DNA of 64,000 nt from Bacteroidales bacterium. Lineage in GTDB: Bacteria; Bacteroidota; Bacteroidia; Bacteroidales; F082. A model generated the notes under the pieces. It worked only from the letters and a program-made list of their open reading frames with translations. It did no database searches and was not told the DNA's origin. Numbering within the stretch: the stretch's first letter is position 1; every line of letters starts with the position of its first letter. The stretch spans positions 1-64,000 of the forward strand of contig JACCQN010000008.1 of the NCBI GenBank assembly GCA_015709215.1, written 5' to 3'. The translations under genes were made by a program, and so were the position numbers. Positions 27,358-34,837 of this stretch are shown here, piece by piece.

Positions 27358-28649
27358 TCAATCGGAGATGGAATAATTTTTCTGTCCTTTCGATAAGACC
27401 AAATATTGACGCCAATTGCCACAGACAATGATAAAAGTGCAATCGTAAAGGTTGTGATCAAGCCAAAGTGTTCATAGAAAAAAACCCCTAATGTTGGAGC
27501 AAAAAGAGCTCTAAATCCGGTTAGAAAAAGATGAACAGACTGATAAGTTCCGGCTTCTTCCGGTTTGCAGAAATAGGCTGATCCAATATTCCAAAGCAGC
27601 ACCATGGTAGCAGCAAACACGCCATTTGCAATGATATAAAGAATCAAAACATAATACAGTTTGATTCCAAAAATTTCATTGTATGCAGGAACCCAAACTG
27701 TGAGCATCAAAAAGAAAATATACAAGAAAATAGAGCTGTACGTGAGCACTGAAAATTTCCGGGGATCAAGGTTTCCCAAAAGCCCTCCGAAGTAAGGTAA
27801 TAAAATGATAGCTAAGATGTTATAAGCATTTTTATAGAAAGCTACACTGGTGTAATTCAAATCGAGGCCTTCATAGAAAAAGATGGCGATTACCGTTACA
27901 GAAACCATAAACGAGAACCCATAAAACATAAACCCAATTTCGAAATGCCGATAAGGTTTATTGCGTTTTAAAATCTGAGCCATATCAAGCGATGACGCCT
28001 TTACCGACTCCCAAAAGCTTTGTTTGAAGTGAATTAGTTTTTCTTCGAATGGAATTGTCGAAAGCAACCACAAACCAATCATACTCAACAAACCCGTCAG
28101 TGGCAGGCTCCATTTGAAAATATAAAAGTTTTGGTCGAGCAATGCTCCATATATAAATGTGATTATCAACATGATAATCTTATTCAAGGAGGTTGAATAA
28201 CTATAAAGCTTACCAAAATGCTGATGTTCATAATTAGTTTTAAGCAGCAGATTAATAGTAGGGTTAATCACCAGCGCACCAAGGTAATAGACTAGAAAAA
28301 TACCCAGAAAGATAAAATGATAGAAAGAGGAATCGGTGTAAGCTCCTGAATTTGTCGGGAAAAAAGCGAGTCCAAGCATCGGTAAACGTGTATAAATAGC
28401 TGTTTTGCGTAATAAACTCATACGATTTTCAACGCGTTTTAGCCATTCATGCATCAGAAAGAGCAAAATAAAAACTGCCATGCTAAACTGAAAAAGCAAA
28501 CTCATCTGATAATTGCTTCCCTGCATGCTTTTAAGAAAAACGAATTCGTTAAGCGCCAGGATGCCTAAAACCACTCCTTCGAATGAAGAATAGGCGGTGT
28601 GTAAAAAAAATGTTCGTTTTTCGTTTGGCTTTAGCCGTGGCAAGGGCAT
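27354..28649 (-). CDS. MFS-type transporter
   Basis: This 431-residue inner-membrane protein has about 12 hydrophobic segments in two halves, with a central charged loop (about 205-235). The general organisation is that of a major facilitator, although the classic GxxxDRxGRR loop between helices 2 and 3 is replaced by HEWLKRVENRMSLL. The substrate is unknown. It has a -7 box 17 bases upstream and is convergent with the serine hydrolase gene, overlapping its last codon. Confidence 0.7.
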   Translation of the reverse strand: MPLPRLKPNEKRTFFLHTAYSSFEGVVLGILALNEFVFLKSMQGSNYQMSLLFQFSMAVFILLFLMHEWLKRVENRMSLLRKTAIYTRLPMLGLAFFPTNSGAYTDSSFYHFIFLGIFLVYYLGALVINPTINLLLKTNYEHQHFGKLYSYSTSLNKIIMLIITFIYGALLDQNFYIFKWSLPLTGLLSMIGLWLLSTIPFEEKLIHFKQSFWESVKASSLDMAQILKRNKPYRHFEIGFMFYGFSFMVSVTVIAIFFYEGLDLNYTSVAFYKNAYNILAIILLPYFGGLLGNLDPRKFSVLTYSSIFLYIFFLMLTVWVPAYNEIFGIKLYYVLILYIIANGVFAATMVLLWNIGSAYFCKPEEAGTYQSVHLFLTGFRALFAPTLGVFFYEHFGLITTFTIALLSLSVAIGVNIWSYRKDRKIIPSPID

Positions 28650-28665
28650 TCTGACGAGTTTTGCG

Positions 28666-28673
28666 CAAAATTA
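28666..28673 (-). promoter_or_regulatory. -7 element (TAATTTTG) for the MFS gene
   Basis: The minus strand reads TAATTTTG, an exact TAnnTTTG match ending 17 bases before the ATG, with a TTGAC about 24 bases further upstream. The leader would be about 10 bases. Confidence 0.5.
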
Positions 28674-28780
28674 AGAAAACCATGCCAAGCTTTTTGTCAA
28701 CTCAATTAATCACAGAAAATTAATCCCTTTCGAAAACAATTCCTTTTACAGCTTGTTTAGTTATCATTAAATCAATAAAA

Positions 28781-29317
28781 ATGAAAACACTCACATTTAT
28801 CTTCCTGATAGCATTTTCGGCTGCCGGAGCCTTTGCTCAACAAAATTTCTACGATTTTGTAGTTAAAGATATTGATGGCAACGATTTTCCATTATCAAGT
28901 CTTAAGGGCAAAAAAGTTATGATTGTAAATACCGCAAGTAAATGCGGCTTAACCCCTCAGTATGAAAAACTTGAAGCCCTTTATAAAACCTACGGTGATA
29001 AAGATTTTGTGATAATTGGATTTCCTGCCAATAATTTTATGAATCAGGAGCCAGGTACTGAAGCCGAAATCAAGGATTTCTGTACGCTGAATTATGGCGT
29101 TACTTTTCCGATGATGTCAAAAATTTCGGTGAAAGGTGATGATATGCATCCACTTTATCAATGGCTCACTGATAAAGAGAAAAACGGTTTTGAAGATTCA
29201 AGTGTAAGCTGGAATTTTCAAAAATACCTGATTGATGAGAACGGTAATTTAGTGAAGGTAATAAAACCTCGAACAAGCCCTGATGACGAAAGTATAATTG
29301 CCTGGCTCACCAATTAA
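28781..29317 (+). CDS. Exported glutathione-peroxidase-like (thioredoxin-type) peroxidase
   Basis: This 178-residue protein has a signal peptide (LTFIFLIAFSAAGAFAQ). VNTASKCGLTPQY near 51-63 carries the peroxidatic Cys in place of selenocysteine, NQEPG near 88 gives the active-site Gln, and SWNFQKYLI near 147 gives the Trp/Asn. The GFPCNQF Cys is replaced by Ala, but a Cys in FCTLNYG near 101 occupies the resolving-Cys region of thioredoxin-dependent homologs. It probably reduces lipid or organic peroxides in the periplasm. A pair of hairpins follows. Confidence 0.9.
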   Translation: MKTLTFIFLIAFSAAGAFAQQNFYDFVVKDIDGNDFPLSSLKGKKVMIVNTASKCGLTPQYEKLEALYKTYGDKDFVIIGFPANNFMNQEPGTEAEIKDFCTLNYGVTFPMMSKISVKGDDMHPLYQWLTDKEKNGFEDSSVSWNFQKYLIDENGNLVKVIKPRTSPDDESIIAWLTN

Positions 29318-29351
29318 TCCGGTTCACAAAACCGGATTCAGTTGGTTTTTT
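29316..29351 (+). terminator. Terminator after the peroxidase gene
   Basis: A 9-bp perfect stem (29316-29324 with 29330-29338; arms AATCCGGTT and AACCGGATT) encloses a 5-base loop, with a TTTTTT run beginning about six bases after it. It overlaps the stop codon. Confidence 0.7.
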
Positions 29352-29360
29352 CATGATGGG

Positions 29361-29388
29361 GAGGTCGCCTTTTGGCGACCTCTTTGTT
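29361..29388. terminator. Second hairpin between convergent genes
   Basis: A 9-bp perfect GC-rich stem (29361-29369 with 29374-29382; arms GAGGTCGCC and GGCGACCTC) has a TTTT loop. On plus it is followed by TTTGTT; on minus it follows the amidohydrolase stop by four bases but lacks a T-run. It probably backs up the first hairpin and blocks read-through from both sides. Confidence 0.6.
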
Positions 29389-31060
29389 ATGGCTCAAAAA
29401 CGATTTCACCTGAAACACTAAGCAGCTTAACTTTTGTTTCAAGTATTTGTGCTTCAGTCGCATTCATAATATCAGTATCTAAAATTACAAAATCAGCAGC
29501 CTTACCTGCTTCTATGCTTCCCTTAATTGCTTCTTCAAAATTTCCCTTGGCGGCCCATATGGTAATGGAGCGTAATGCGTCTTCGCGACTAAGTGCATTC
29601 TCCATCTGAAAACCCTGCTGAGGCACCCCTTCTAAATTTTTTCTAAAAACAGCAGCATAAAAGGTTTTCAATGGATCAATATCCTCAATGGGAAAATCTG
29701 TTCCATTTACAAGCCAACCATTTTGCCTGAGTAATTGACTTTGTGCGTAAGCGCCTTTGATACGCTCATTTCCAATGCGATCAGGAACCCAAAGCATATC
29801 CGAGGTGGCATGGGTACTTTGAACAGAAGGGATAATATTGTATTTACCAAACATATTAAAATCATCAGGATGAACTACTTGGGCATGTTCAATTCGCCAT
29901 CTACGATCGTTGTCTTCAGGCAAATAGCGACTGTAAAGATTAAGAACATAACGATTTGCCGCATCGCCTATGGCATGCATATTCACCTGAAATCCATGAT
30001 CATAAGCTTGTTTACAAACATTTTCATAAAAGGCATCTGTATGTAACTTTATTCCGGTATTGGATGGGTCATCATTGTAAGGCTCTAAAAGCCAAGCTCC
30101 ACGAGATCCAAGTGCACCATCAGCATACATTTTAACGGCAGTAACCGAAAGTCTTTCTCCAAACTGTGGTCCTTTTGGCATAAAATACCCCATCGTTACA
30201 CTATCAGGATTGAGCATTGCATTGATTTTCATTTTCAGCCTTCCCTCCTGCTGCAGCCTTTCGATCAATTTGATTTTTGCAAGCGATAAACCAGCATCTG
30301 CCACTCCCGACAGTCCTTTGCTAAAACAAGAATCCTGGGCAGCTAGTAAAGCATCAATCTGTTCATTTTCAGACAATAAAGGAATTAAGGCTTTTACGGG
30401 TTCTTCGGCCTTATCGATCAGAATTCCGCTTGGAGAACCATCTGGACGTAACAATACCTCACCTCCATCAATCTCACTTTTGCTATCAATTCCGGCTGCT
30501 TCCAGCGCAGCTTTACTGGCTAAAACAGCATGTCCGTCGATGCGAATCAGAAAGATTCTTTTACCGGGGAAATGCTCTTCCAATATTTTGTTATCAGGAA
30601 AATTTTTGTCTGGCCAACGATTTTGATCCCAGCCACGCCCTAAAAGCCAATCGGATGGATGAGCTGCCGCATGCTCTTTTAATCGCGAAATTATCTCATC
30701 AAACGAAGTGCTCCCTGCTAAATCAGCATACCTTATCAGGTTTTCTCCATATCCAAAGAAATGACAATGACCATCAATAAAACCCGGAAATATTGCTTTT
30801 CCATTGGCATCAAGGGTTTTGTCTGACTCATAAACAGCTAAAATCTCTTTTTCTGAACCAATTGCTACAAATTTCCCATCAGTAATTGCGAAGGCATCAG
30901 CAATAGAAAAATCAGTGTCAACAGTATATATTTTTGCATTATGAACGATTAAATCTACTTTGTGTTTGGGTGGGTTGCAAGCTGTCATAAAGGTTAGTGA
31001 TAGGAGGTTAATAAACAAGAAAGTCTTAATGTTAAATGAACAAAAAATAGGCTTTTTCAT
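29387..31060 (-). CDS. Amidohydrolase family lipoprotein (YtcJ-like)
   Basis: This 557-residue protein has a lipoprotein signal ending in LTFMTAC (Cys near 28), so it is likely anchored in a membrane. The metal-dependent amidohydrolase fold shows GHCHFFGYGENL near 98 (HxH-type), HAIGDAANR near 331, EHAQVVHPDD near 357 and GTDFPIEDIDP near 425. This pattern is the YtcJ/DUF-type group acting on N-acyl or cyclic amides; the substrate is unknown. ATG 31058-31060 is preferred to a TTG at 31090 that overlaps the ABC gene. It is the last gene of the GroES-like/ABC transporter operon. Confidence 0.87.
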   Translation of the reverse strand: MKKPIFCSFNIKTFLFINLLSLTFMTACNPPKHKVDLIVHNAKIYTVDTDFSIADAFAITDGKFVAIGSEKEILAVYESDKTLDANGKAIFPGFIDGHCHFFGYGENLIRYADLAGSTSFDEIISRLKEHAAAHPSDWLLGRGWDQNRWPDKNFPDNKILEEHFPGKRIFLIRIDGHAVLASKAALEAAGIDSKSEIDGGEVLLRPDGSPSGILIDKAEEPVKALIPLLSENEQIDALLAAQDSCFSKGLSGVADAGLSLAKIKLIERLQQEGRLKMKINAMLNPDSVTMGYFMPKGPQFGERLSVTAVKMYADGALGSRGAWLLEPYNDDPSNTGIKLHTDAFYENVCKQAYDHGFQVNMHAIGDAANRYVLNLYSRYLPEDNDRRWRIEHAQVVHPDDFNMFGKYNIIPSVQSTHATSDMLWVPDRIGNERIKGAYAQSQLLRQNGWLVNGTDFPIEDIDPLKTFYAAVFRKNLEGVPQQGFQMENALSREDALRSITIWAAKGNFEEAIKGSIEAGKAADFVILDTDIMNATEAQILETKVKLLSVSGEIVFEP

Positions 31061-31086
31061 TGGAATCTGATTTTTTATTGGAACAA

Positions 31087-31839
31087 TCAAAGTTCATAGG
31101 CAACTCCAAAATATTTTTCAATGGTTTTGTTATCAATTAGTTGAATTGGAGAACCAGCTATCAATGGCAGATTAGGTGCCATCAACCACAATTTATCTAC
31201 ATGACGAAATATCATTTCAAGGTCGTGAGAACTCAAAAGTATGGTCTTTTGCGTTTCATCACACAATTGTTTTAAAAGCTTCAAAAGATTCAATTTACTT
31301 GGATAATCTAAAAAAGCTGCAGGTTCGTCTAATATTATTAAAGGTGTTTGCTGTGCCAATGCCTTTGCTATCAATACTTTCTGTTGTTCACCATCACTTA
31401 AATTCTTGAATAATTTTGAAGCAAACTGCGTTATACCCGTCATCTCCATGCTTTGATGAACAATTTGTCTGTCAGTGCGGCTCATCTTCATCCATTGGTT
31501 GATATAAGGATATCTTCCGGTTGCAACCACATCAAAAACATTGAGGTAAGCATCAGAAATACGATCAGTAAAAACAACGCTTAATAATTTGGACATCTGT
31601 CGCAAACTCAATGTATTCAAAGATTTACCATCAATTTCTATGGAGCCTCCCAAAGCTTTGTGTAATCCGGCAATAGTCCTGAATAAAGTTGATTTTCCTG
31701 CACCGTTTGGTCCTGTTAAAGCAACCATTTCACCTTTATACACAACTGCTTCTATCGGAGGAGTTAAGCTTATGGAGCTCTTGTGTTTACCCTGATTTGC
31801 ATAACCAATCTGCAACTGTTTAAGTCTCAACATTTCCAT
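31087..31839 (-). CDS. ABC transporter ATPase (FecE/BtuD type)
   Basis: This 250-residue ATP-binding subunit powers the adjacent FecCD-type permease. Walker A is GPNGAGKST near 40-48, the signature is LSDGEQQKVLIAKA near 146, Walker B is LIILDEPAAFLD near 166, and the switch His is in LLSSHDLEM near 201. The middle Gly of the usual LSGGE signature is Asp, a modest variation also found in this subfamily. It overlaps the permease gene by one base. Confidence 0.92.
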   Translation of the reverse strand: MEMLRLKQLQIGYANQGKHKSSISLTPPIEAVVYKGEMVALTGPNGAGKSTLFRTIAGLHKALGGSIEIDGKSLNTLSLRQMSKLLSVVFTDRISDAYLNVFDVVATGRYPYINQWMKMSRTDRQIVHQSMEMTGITQFASKLFKNLSDGEQQKVLIAKALAQQTPLIILDEPAAFLDYPSKLNLLKLLKQLCDETQKTILLSSHDLEMIFRHVDKLWLMAPNLPLIAGSPIQLIDNKTIEKYFGVAYEL

Positions 31840-32882
31840 TATGATGACAGAGTATTTGAACGATGCTGCCTTAAAATTACCGCAATCACAAATGGAGCTC
31901 CAATAAGTGATGTAACCGCATTAATGGGTAAACTGCCTTCAATTCCGGGCAGTCTAGCAATTAAATTGCAGAAAAGTGCTAAAATAACTCCGGTGCCTAT
32001 TGAGGCCGGAATCAAAATCAAGTGGTCGCTGGTTTTGAAAAGGTTTCGCGCAATATGTGGAACAGCCAGCCCAATAAAAGCAATGGGACCTGCATAAGCC
32101 GTAATTATTGCTGTTAGAAAACCTGCCAATAAAATAATCAATCGTGTAGCATAACGCGTATTCAATCCTAGATTTACTGCATATTGCTCACCTAACAACA
32201 ACATATTAAGTGGTTTAGCAAGGAAAATACTCGAAACTAATCCGATTGAGACAGCCAAAACAAAATAAGGGATTTGAGAACGGCTCACACCAGAAAAGGT
32301 ACCCATCCCCCAAATCACAAAGGCCTGAATATCTTCTTTTCTGCTGTAAAAACGTAAAAGTCCTGTTAGCGCTCCGGCAAGATACGCGATCATGATTCCA
32401 ACAATAAGTAAACTAACAATATGACTTACTTTTGAGCTTACAGCCATTAGAAAAATTAACACAACGATAGCTCCTGCTAATGCCGACAGACTAATACCTA
32501 AGGTACCAATCCATCCCAATGCGGATACGGCTGTTCCAGCAAAAGTACCGGTTACAAAAAGCAGCAAAGCAACCCCAAAACTGGCTCCACTGCTAATCCC
32601 AAGGATAGAAGGATCTGCTAATGGATTCCTGAAAAGCGTTTGCAGTAAAAGCCCTGCCACAGCCAAACCAGCTCCTGCAAAAACAGCTACAATAAGCTGC
32701 GGCATGCGATATTCCCACACGATCAAAGATTCACCTTTAAGTGAATCATGTGGAAAAAACAATACCTCAAAAATCGCTTTCGGGGCAATTAGTACCGAAC
32801 CCCATAAAACATTGGCAATCAACAATAAAACAATCCCAATGACAAGCAAAGAAAAGCTGATAAATAATCGCCTACCGGACAT
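31839..32882 (-). CDS. FecCD-family ABC transporter permease
   Basis: This 347-residue inner-membrane permease has about ten helices. It shows the family landmarks: WEYRMPQLIVAVFAGAGLAVAGLLLQ near 56-81, NPLADPSILGISSGASFG near 87-104, GGxxx-type GPIAFIGLAVPHIAR near 266-280 (contact with the ATPase) and LPGIEGSLPINAVTSLIGAPF near 314-334. Such permeases carry ferric siderophores, heme or cobalamin. The start overlaps the substrate-binding protein gene by 11 bases. Confidence 0.92.
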   Translation of the reverse strand: MSGRRLFISFSLLVIGIVLLLIANVLWGSVLIAPKAIFEVLFFPHDSLKGESLIVWEYRMPQLIVAVFAGAGLAVAGLLLQTLFRNPLADPSILGISSGASFGVALLLFVTGTFAGTAVSALGWIGTLGISLSALAGAIVVLIFLMAVSSKVSHIVSLLIVGIMIAYLAGALTGLLRFYSRKEDIQAFVIWGMGTFSGVSRSQIPYFVLAVSIGLVSSIFLAKPLNMLLLGEQYAVNLGLNTRYATRLIILLAGFLTAIITAYAGPIAFIGLAVPHIARNLFKTSDHLILIPASIGTGVILALFCNLIARLPGIEGSLPINAVTSLIGAPFVIAVILRQHRSNTLSS

Positions 32883-34020
32883 CAGGAAAGGGTTTTAATA
32901 AGTGATGATAAACCGGTTGATGATCAGGCAATAAATCAGGATGCAAAATGGCAATAAAATCAGCCAAAACCACATGTGGGCGGAATTGACTTGTCTCGAA
33001 ATAAGCTGATTTCGAAGTGTTACAAAAAATTATTTGATGTTTTTGAAAAGCTTTAAATGCTGCATAAATCTCATTCTCCTGTCTTAATTTTTCGTATGAA
33101 TAAGGAGAATCGCTGGCATGGGCAATTCTCCAAAAATCAGCGTCAGCAGCCTGGGAAATGATCGTCTCAATATCTAATGAAACACTTCCTGTGGCTTGAT
33201 TATCAGACCAAACATAATTCGCTCCGGCATCTTTAAAAATTGTTGCCATATAACTTCTGCCACCAGGTACATACCACTGGTCATTAAACGCTTTGTCGGC
33301 CATTATTGTTGGCCTGGATAAAGAATCATGGATCAAGGATTTCAATTTAAGGTATTCTTTTTCAGTATCTTCAAATAATTTCTCTGTAATTTCTTCTTGC
33401 CCTGTAAGCCATCCCAACACCCTGATCCACTCGGCTCTGCCCAAAGGGCTGTTTTCCAGATAATCGGGCCAGGGTAAAAGTTGCAGACCGGTACGTTTGA
33501 GTTGATCGGAAGCCCCCGTTGGATCAGGTGAATAAAGCACGATATCAGGTCTTAAACTGACAGTTTTTTCAAAATCCAATTGCCCATTTTTTAATACTTC
33601 TGAAACCTTTCCCGTTTTCAGAAGCAATTTCATCAAGCTGTCATTTACAAAAGAAGCCTCTGAAATTCCAAGAACAGCATCAGATTTTCCAATTTCAAGT
33701 AAGGGAGCCCATTGTGTTGATGACAAGGCGATGATTCTGCTCATCGGAATATTTATGTTTTGGAAAAATTTTGAATCATCATAACGTTCATCATCATTAT
33801 TTTGCAAAATATAACGTTCTGGTTTATCTGACCAGGTAGCTTGTATCTCCAATAACAAACCGTATTCAAATTGCTGTGCTTTAACCATTTGTGCATGACG
33901 TATCAAATTCTGAGTAATCTGAAATTCATTTTCAGGTGATTTACTGTCACAAGCTTCAAGAAAGCTACAGATAAAAGCAAAAATCAAAATCTTTATCCCA
34001 AGATATTTCAGTGATTCCAT
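32872..34020 (-). CDS. ABC transporter substrate-binding lipoprotein (BtuF/FepB-like)
   Basis: This 382-residue lipoprotein starts MESLKYLGIKILIFAFICS and has a lipobox Cys in FLEAC near 22. The two-lobed periplasmic binding fold of the TroA/BtuF class is indicated by RIIALSSTQWAPLLEIG and DAVLGISEASFVND near 110-140, RPDIVLYSPDP near 170 and a long connecting helix. It also has a C-terminal ILHPDLLPDHQPVYHHL segment. Iron-siderophore, heme or B12 is the likely ligand; no TonB-dependent receptor is adjacent. A much longer reading (to 34242) is rejected because it runs through the GroES-like gene. The true start lies one base past that gene's stop. Confidence 0.85.
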   Translation of the reverse strand: MESLKYLGIKILIFAFICSFLEACDSKSPENEFQITQNLIRHAQMVKAQQFEYGLLLEIQATWSDKPERYILQNNDDERYDDSKFFQNINIPMSRIIALSSTQWAPLLEIGKSDAVLGISEASFVNDSLMKLLLKTGKVSEVLKNGQLDFEKTVSLRPDIVLYSPDPTGASDQLKRTGLQLLPWPDYLENSPLGRAEWIRVLGWLTGQEEITEKLFEDTEKEYLKLKSLIHDSLSRPTIMADKAFNDQWYVPGGRSYMATIFKDAGANYVWSDNQATGSVSLDIETIISQAADADFWRIAHASDSPYSYEKLRQENEIYAAFKAFQKHQIIFCNTSKSAYFETSQFRPHVVLADFIAILHPDLLPDHQPVYHHLLKPFPDVR

Positions 34021-34021
34021 A

Positions 34022-34393
34022 TTATTGAAAGTCATCGCGTTCCAATAAGAGAATTGCATGATGTTGAACGATAAAATACTTTTCTTGATTAAAATGAACT
34101 TCGATGGCCCCTTTTTGCAAAAAAATAGCCAAATCACCAACCTGCGCCTGCAATGGAAGATAGCGAATTTGCTCTCCGGTTTGCGGTTTCCAGGGTTCAG
34201 GATCAATTTCCTGTGGAATAGGAATGGGGTAACCCGGGCCACACTTTACGATATAACCCGATTGGATGGCTTCTTTTTCAGAATAACCAGGGGGCAAAAA
34301 CAATCCACTTCGGGTTTTATCAGGCGACGATTTTGGCTTTATCAGCACACGGTCACCCACAACAATAAGCTTATCCAGCAAATCAAACTTCAT
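34022..34393 (-). CDS. GroES-like co-chaperonin paralog
   Basis: This protein of about 123 residues has the Cpn10 fold: VGDRVLIKPKSSPDKTRSG near 10-28 with a mobile-loop-like GLFLPPG, GYIVKCGPG near 43, then an insertion of about 25 residues (PIPIPQEIDPEPW), VGDLAIFLQKGAIEV near 84 and FIVQHHAILLL at the end. Canonical GroES is about 95 residues and pairs with groEL, which is absent here. Upstream in-frame ATGs at 34415-34417 and 34412-34414 are alternative starts and lie just after the predicted initiation site. It heads the operon with the ABC importer and the amidohydrolase. Confidence 0.8.
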   Translation of the reverse strand: MKFDLLDKLIVVGDRVLIKPKSSPDKTRSGLFLPPGYSEKEAIQSGYIVKCGPGYPIPIPQEIDPEPWKPQTGEQIRYLPLQAQVGDLAIFLQKGAIEVHFNQEKYFIVQHHAILLLERDDFQ

Positions 34394-34428
34394 GAGTAAA
34401 TCATTTTTTAGCATCATTATTGATAGTT

Positions 34429-34436
34429 CAAAAGTA
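34429..34436 (-). promoter_or_regulatory. -7 element (TACTTTTG) for the GroES-like/ABC operon
   Basis: The minus strand reads TACTTTTG, an exact TAnnTTTG match. It is divergent from the box at 34479-34486, with 42 bases between the two. Confidence 0.55.
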
Positions 34437-34478
34437 CAAAAAGGAAAGCAACAGACATCCATAACCGGAAAATATGGA

Positions 34479-34486
34479 TACTTTTG
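34479..34486 (+). promoter_or_regulatory. -7 element (TACTTTTG) for the small-protein/mutL/rhomboid operon
   Basis: An exact TAnnTTTG match lies 30 bases before the ATG at 34517. It shows that the in-frame TTG at 34484 is not the start. Confidence 0.55.
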
Positions 34487-34516
34487 CACTTTGAATCCGA
34501 AAAGAAAAGTGCTGTC

Positions 34517-34828
34517 ATGAAATTTGTCTTATTCAGAACCAATAAACCTCGAAGATTTTCCTATCGTCCGCGTTATTATAATCCGGAAAAGGAAGCCCTT
34601 GAACGGCGCAAAGCTGAAATGGGTCTTAAAGCTGAGCTTACAGAACAGGAAGCTATGAGGATGCGGATGTCAGCAAGATGGCGAAATCAACATCCTGCCA
34701 AATTTGAGGATAAATACAAAGGTACAAGTTTTATCATCTTTGGTTCTGTCGTGCTTATAGGAATTTATGTGATTTTTTTTACCGATTTTATTGATAACCT
34801 TATCCGAGCTTTCGGGTTGACTATCTAA
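34517..34828 (+). CDS. Small basic membrane protein upstream of mutL
   Basis: This 103-residue protein has a very basic N-terminal region (KPRRFSYRPRYYNPEKEALE near 9-28) and an amphipathic charged middle (EALERRKAEMGLKAELTEQEAM). One membrane helix lies near 72-92 (FIIFGSVVLIGIYVIFF). Proteins with this KPRRFxYxPRYY start are found next to mutL in many Bacteroidota, but the function is not known to me. The ATG at 34517 is preferred because the upstream TTG falls in the promoter. mutL starts nine bases after its stop. Confidence 0.7.
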   Translation: MKFVLFRTNKPRRFSYRPRYYNPEKEALERRKAEMGLKAELTEQEAMRMRMSARWRNQHPAKFEDKYKGTSFIIFGSVVLIGIYVIFFTDFIDNLIRAFGLTI

Positions 34829-34837
34829 ACAGGTCGA

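Noticed and set aside
31087-31839. Defective ABC ATPase because of LSDGE instead of LSGGE
   Set aside because: All other motifs are intact and substitutions at this position occur in active FecE/BtuD relatives.
34021-34242. 74-residue N-terminal extension of the substrate-binding protein
   Set aside because: It runs antiparallel in frame to none of the family and through the GroES-like coding region; the lipoprotein signal starts at Met 34020.
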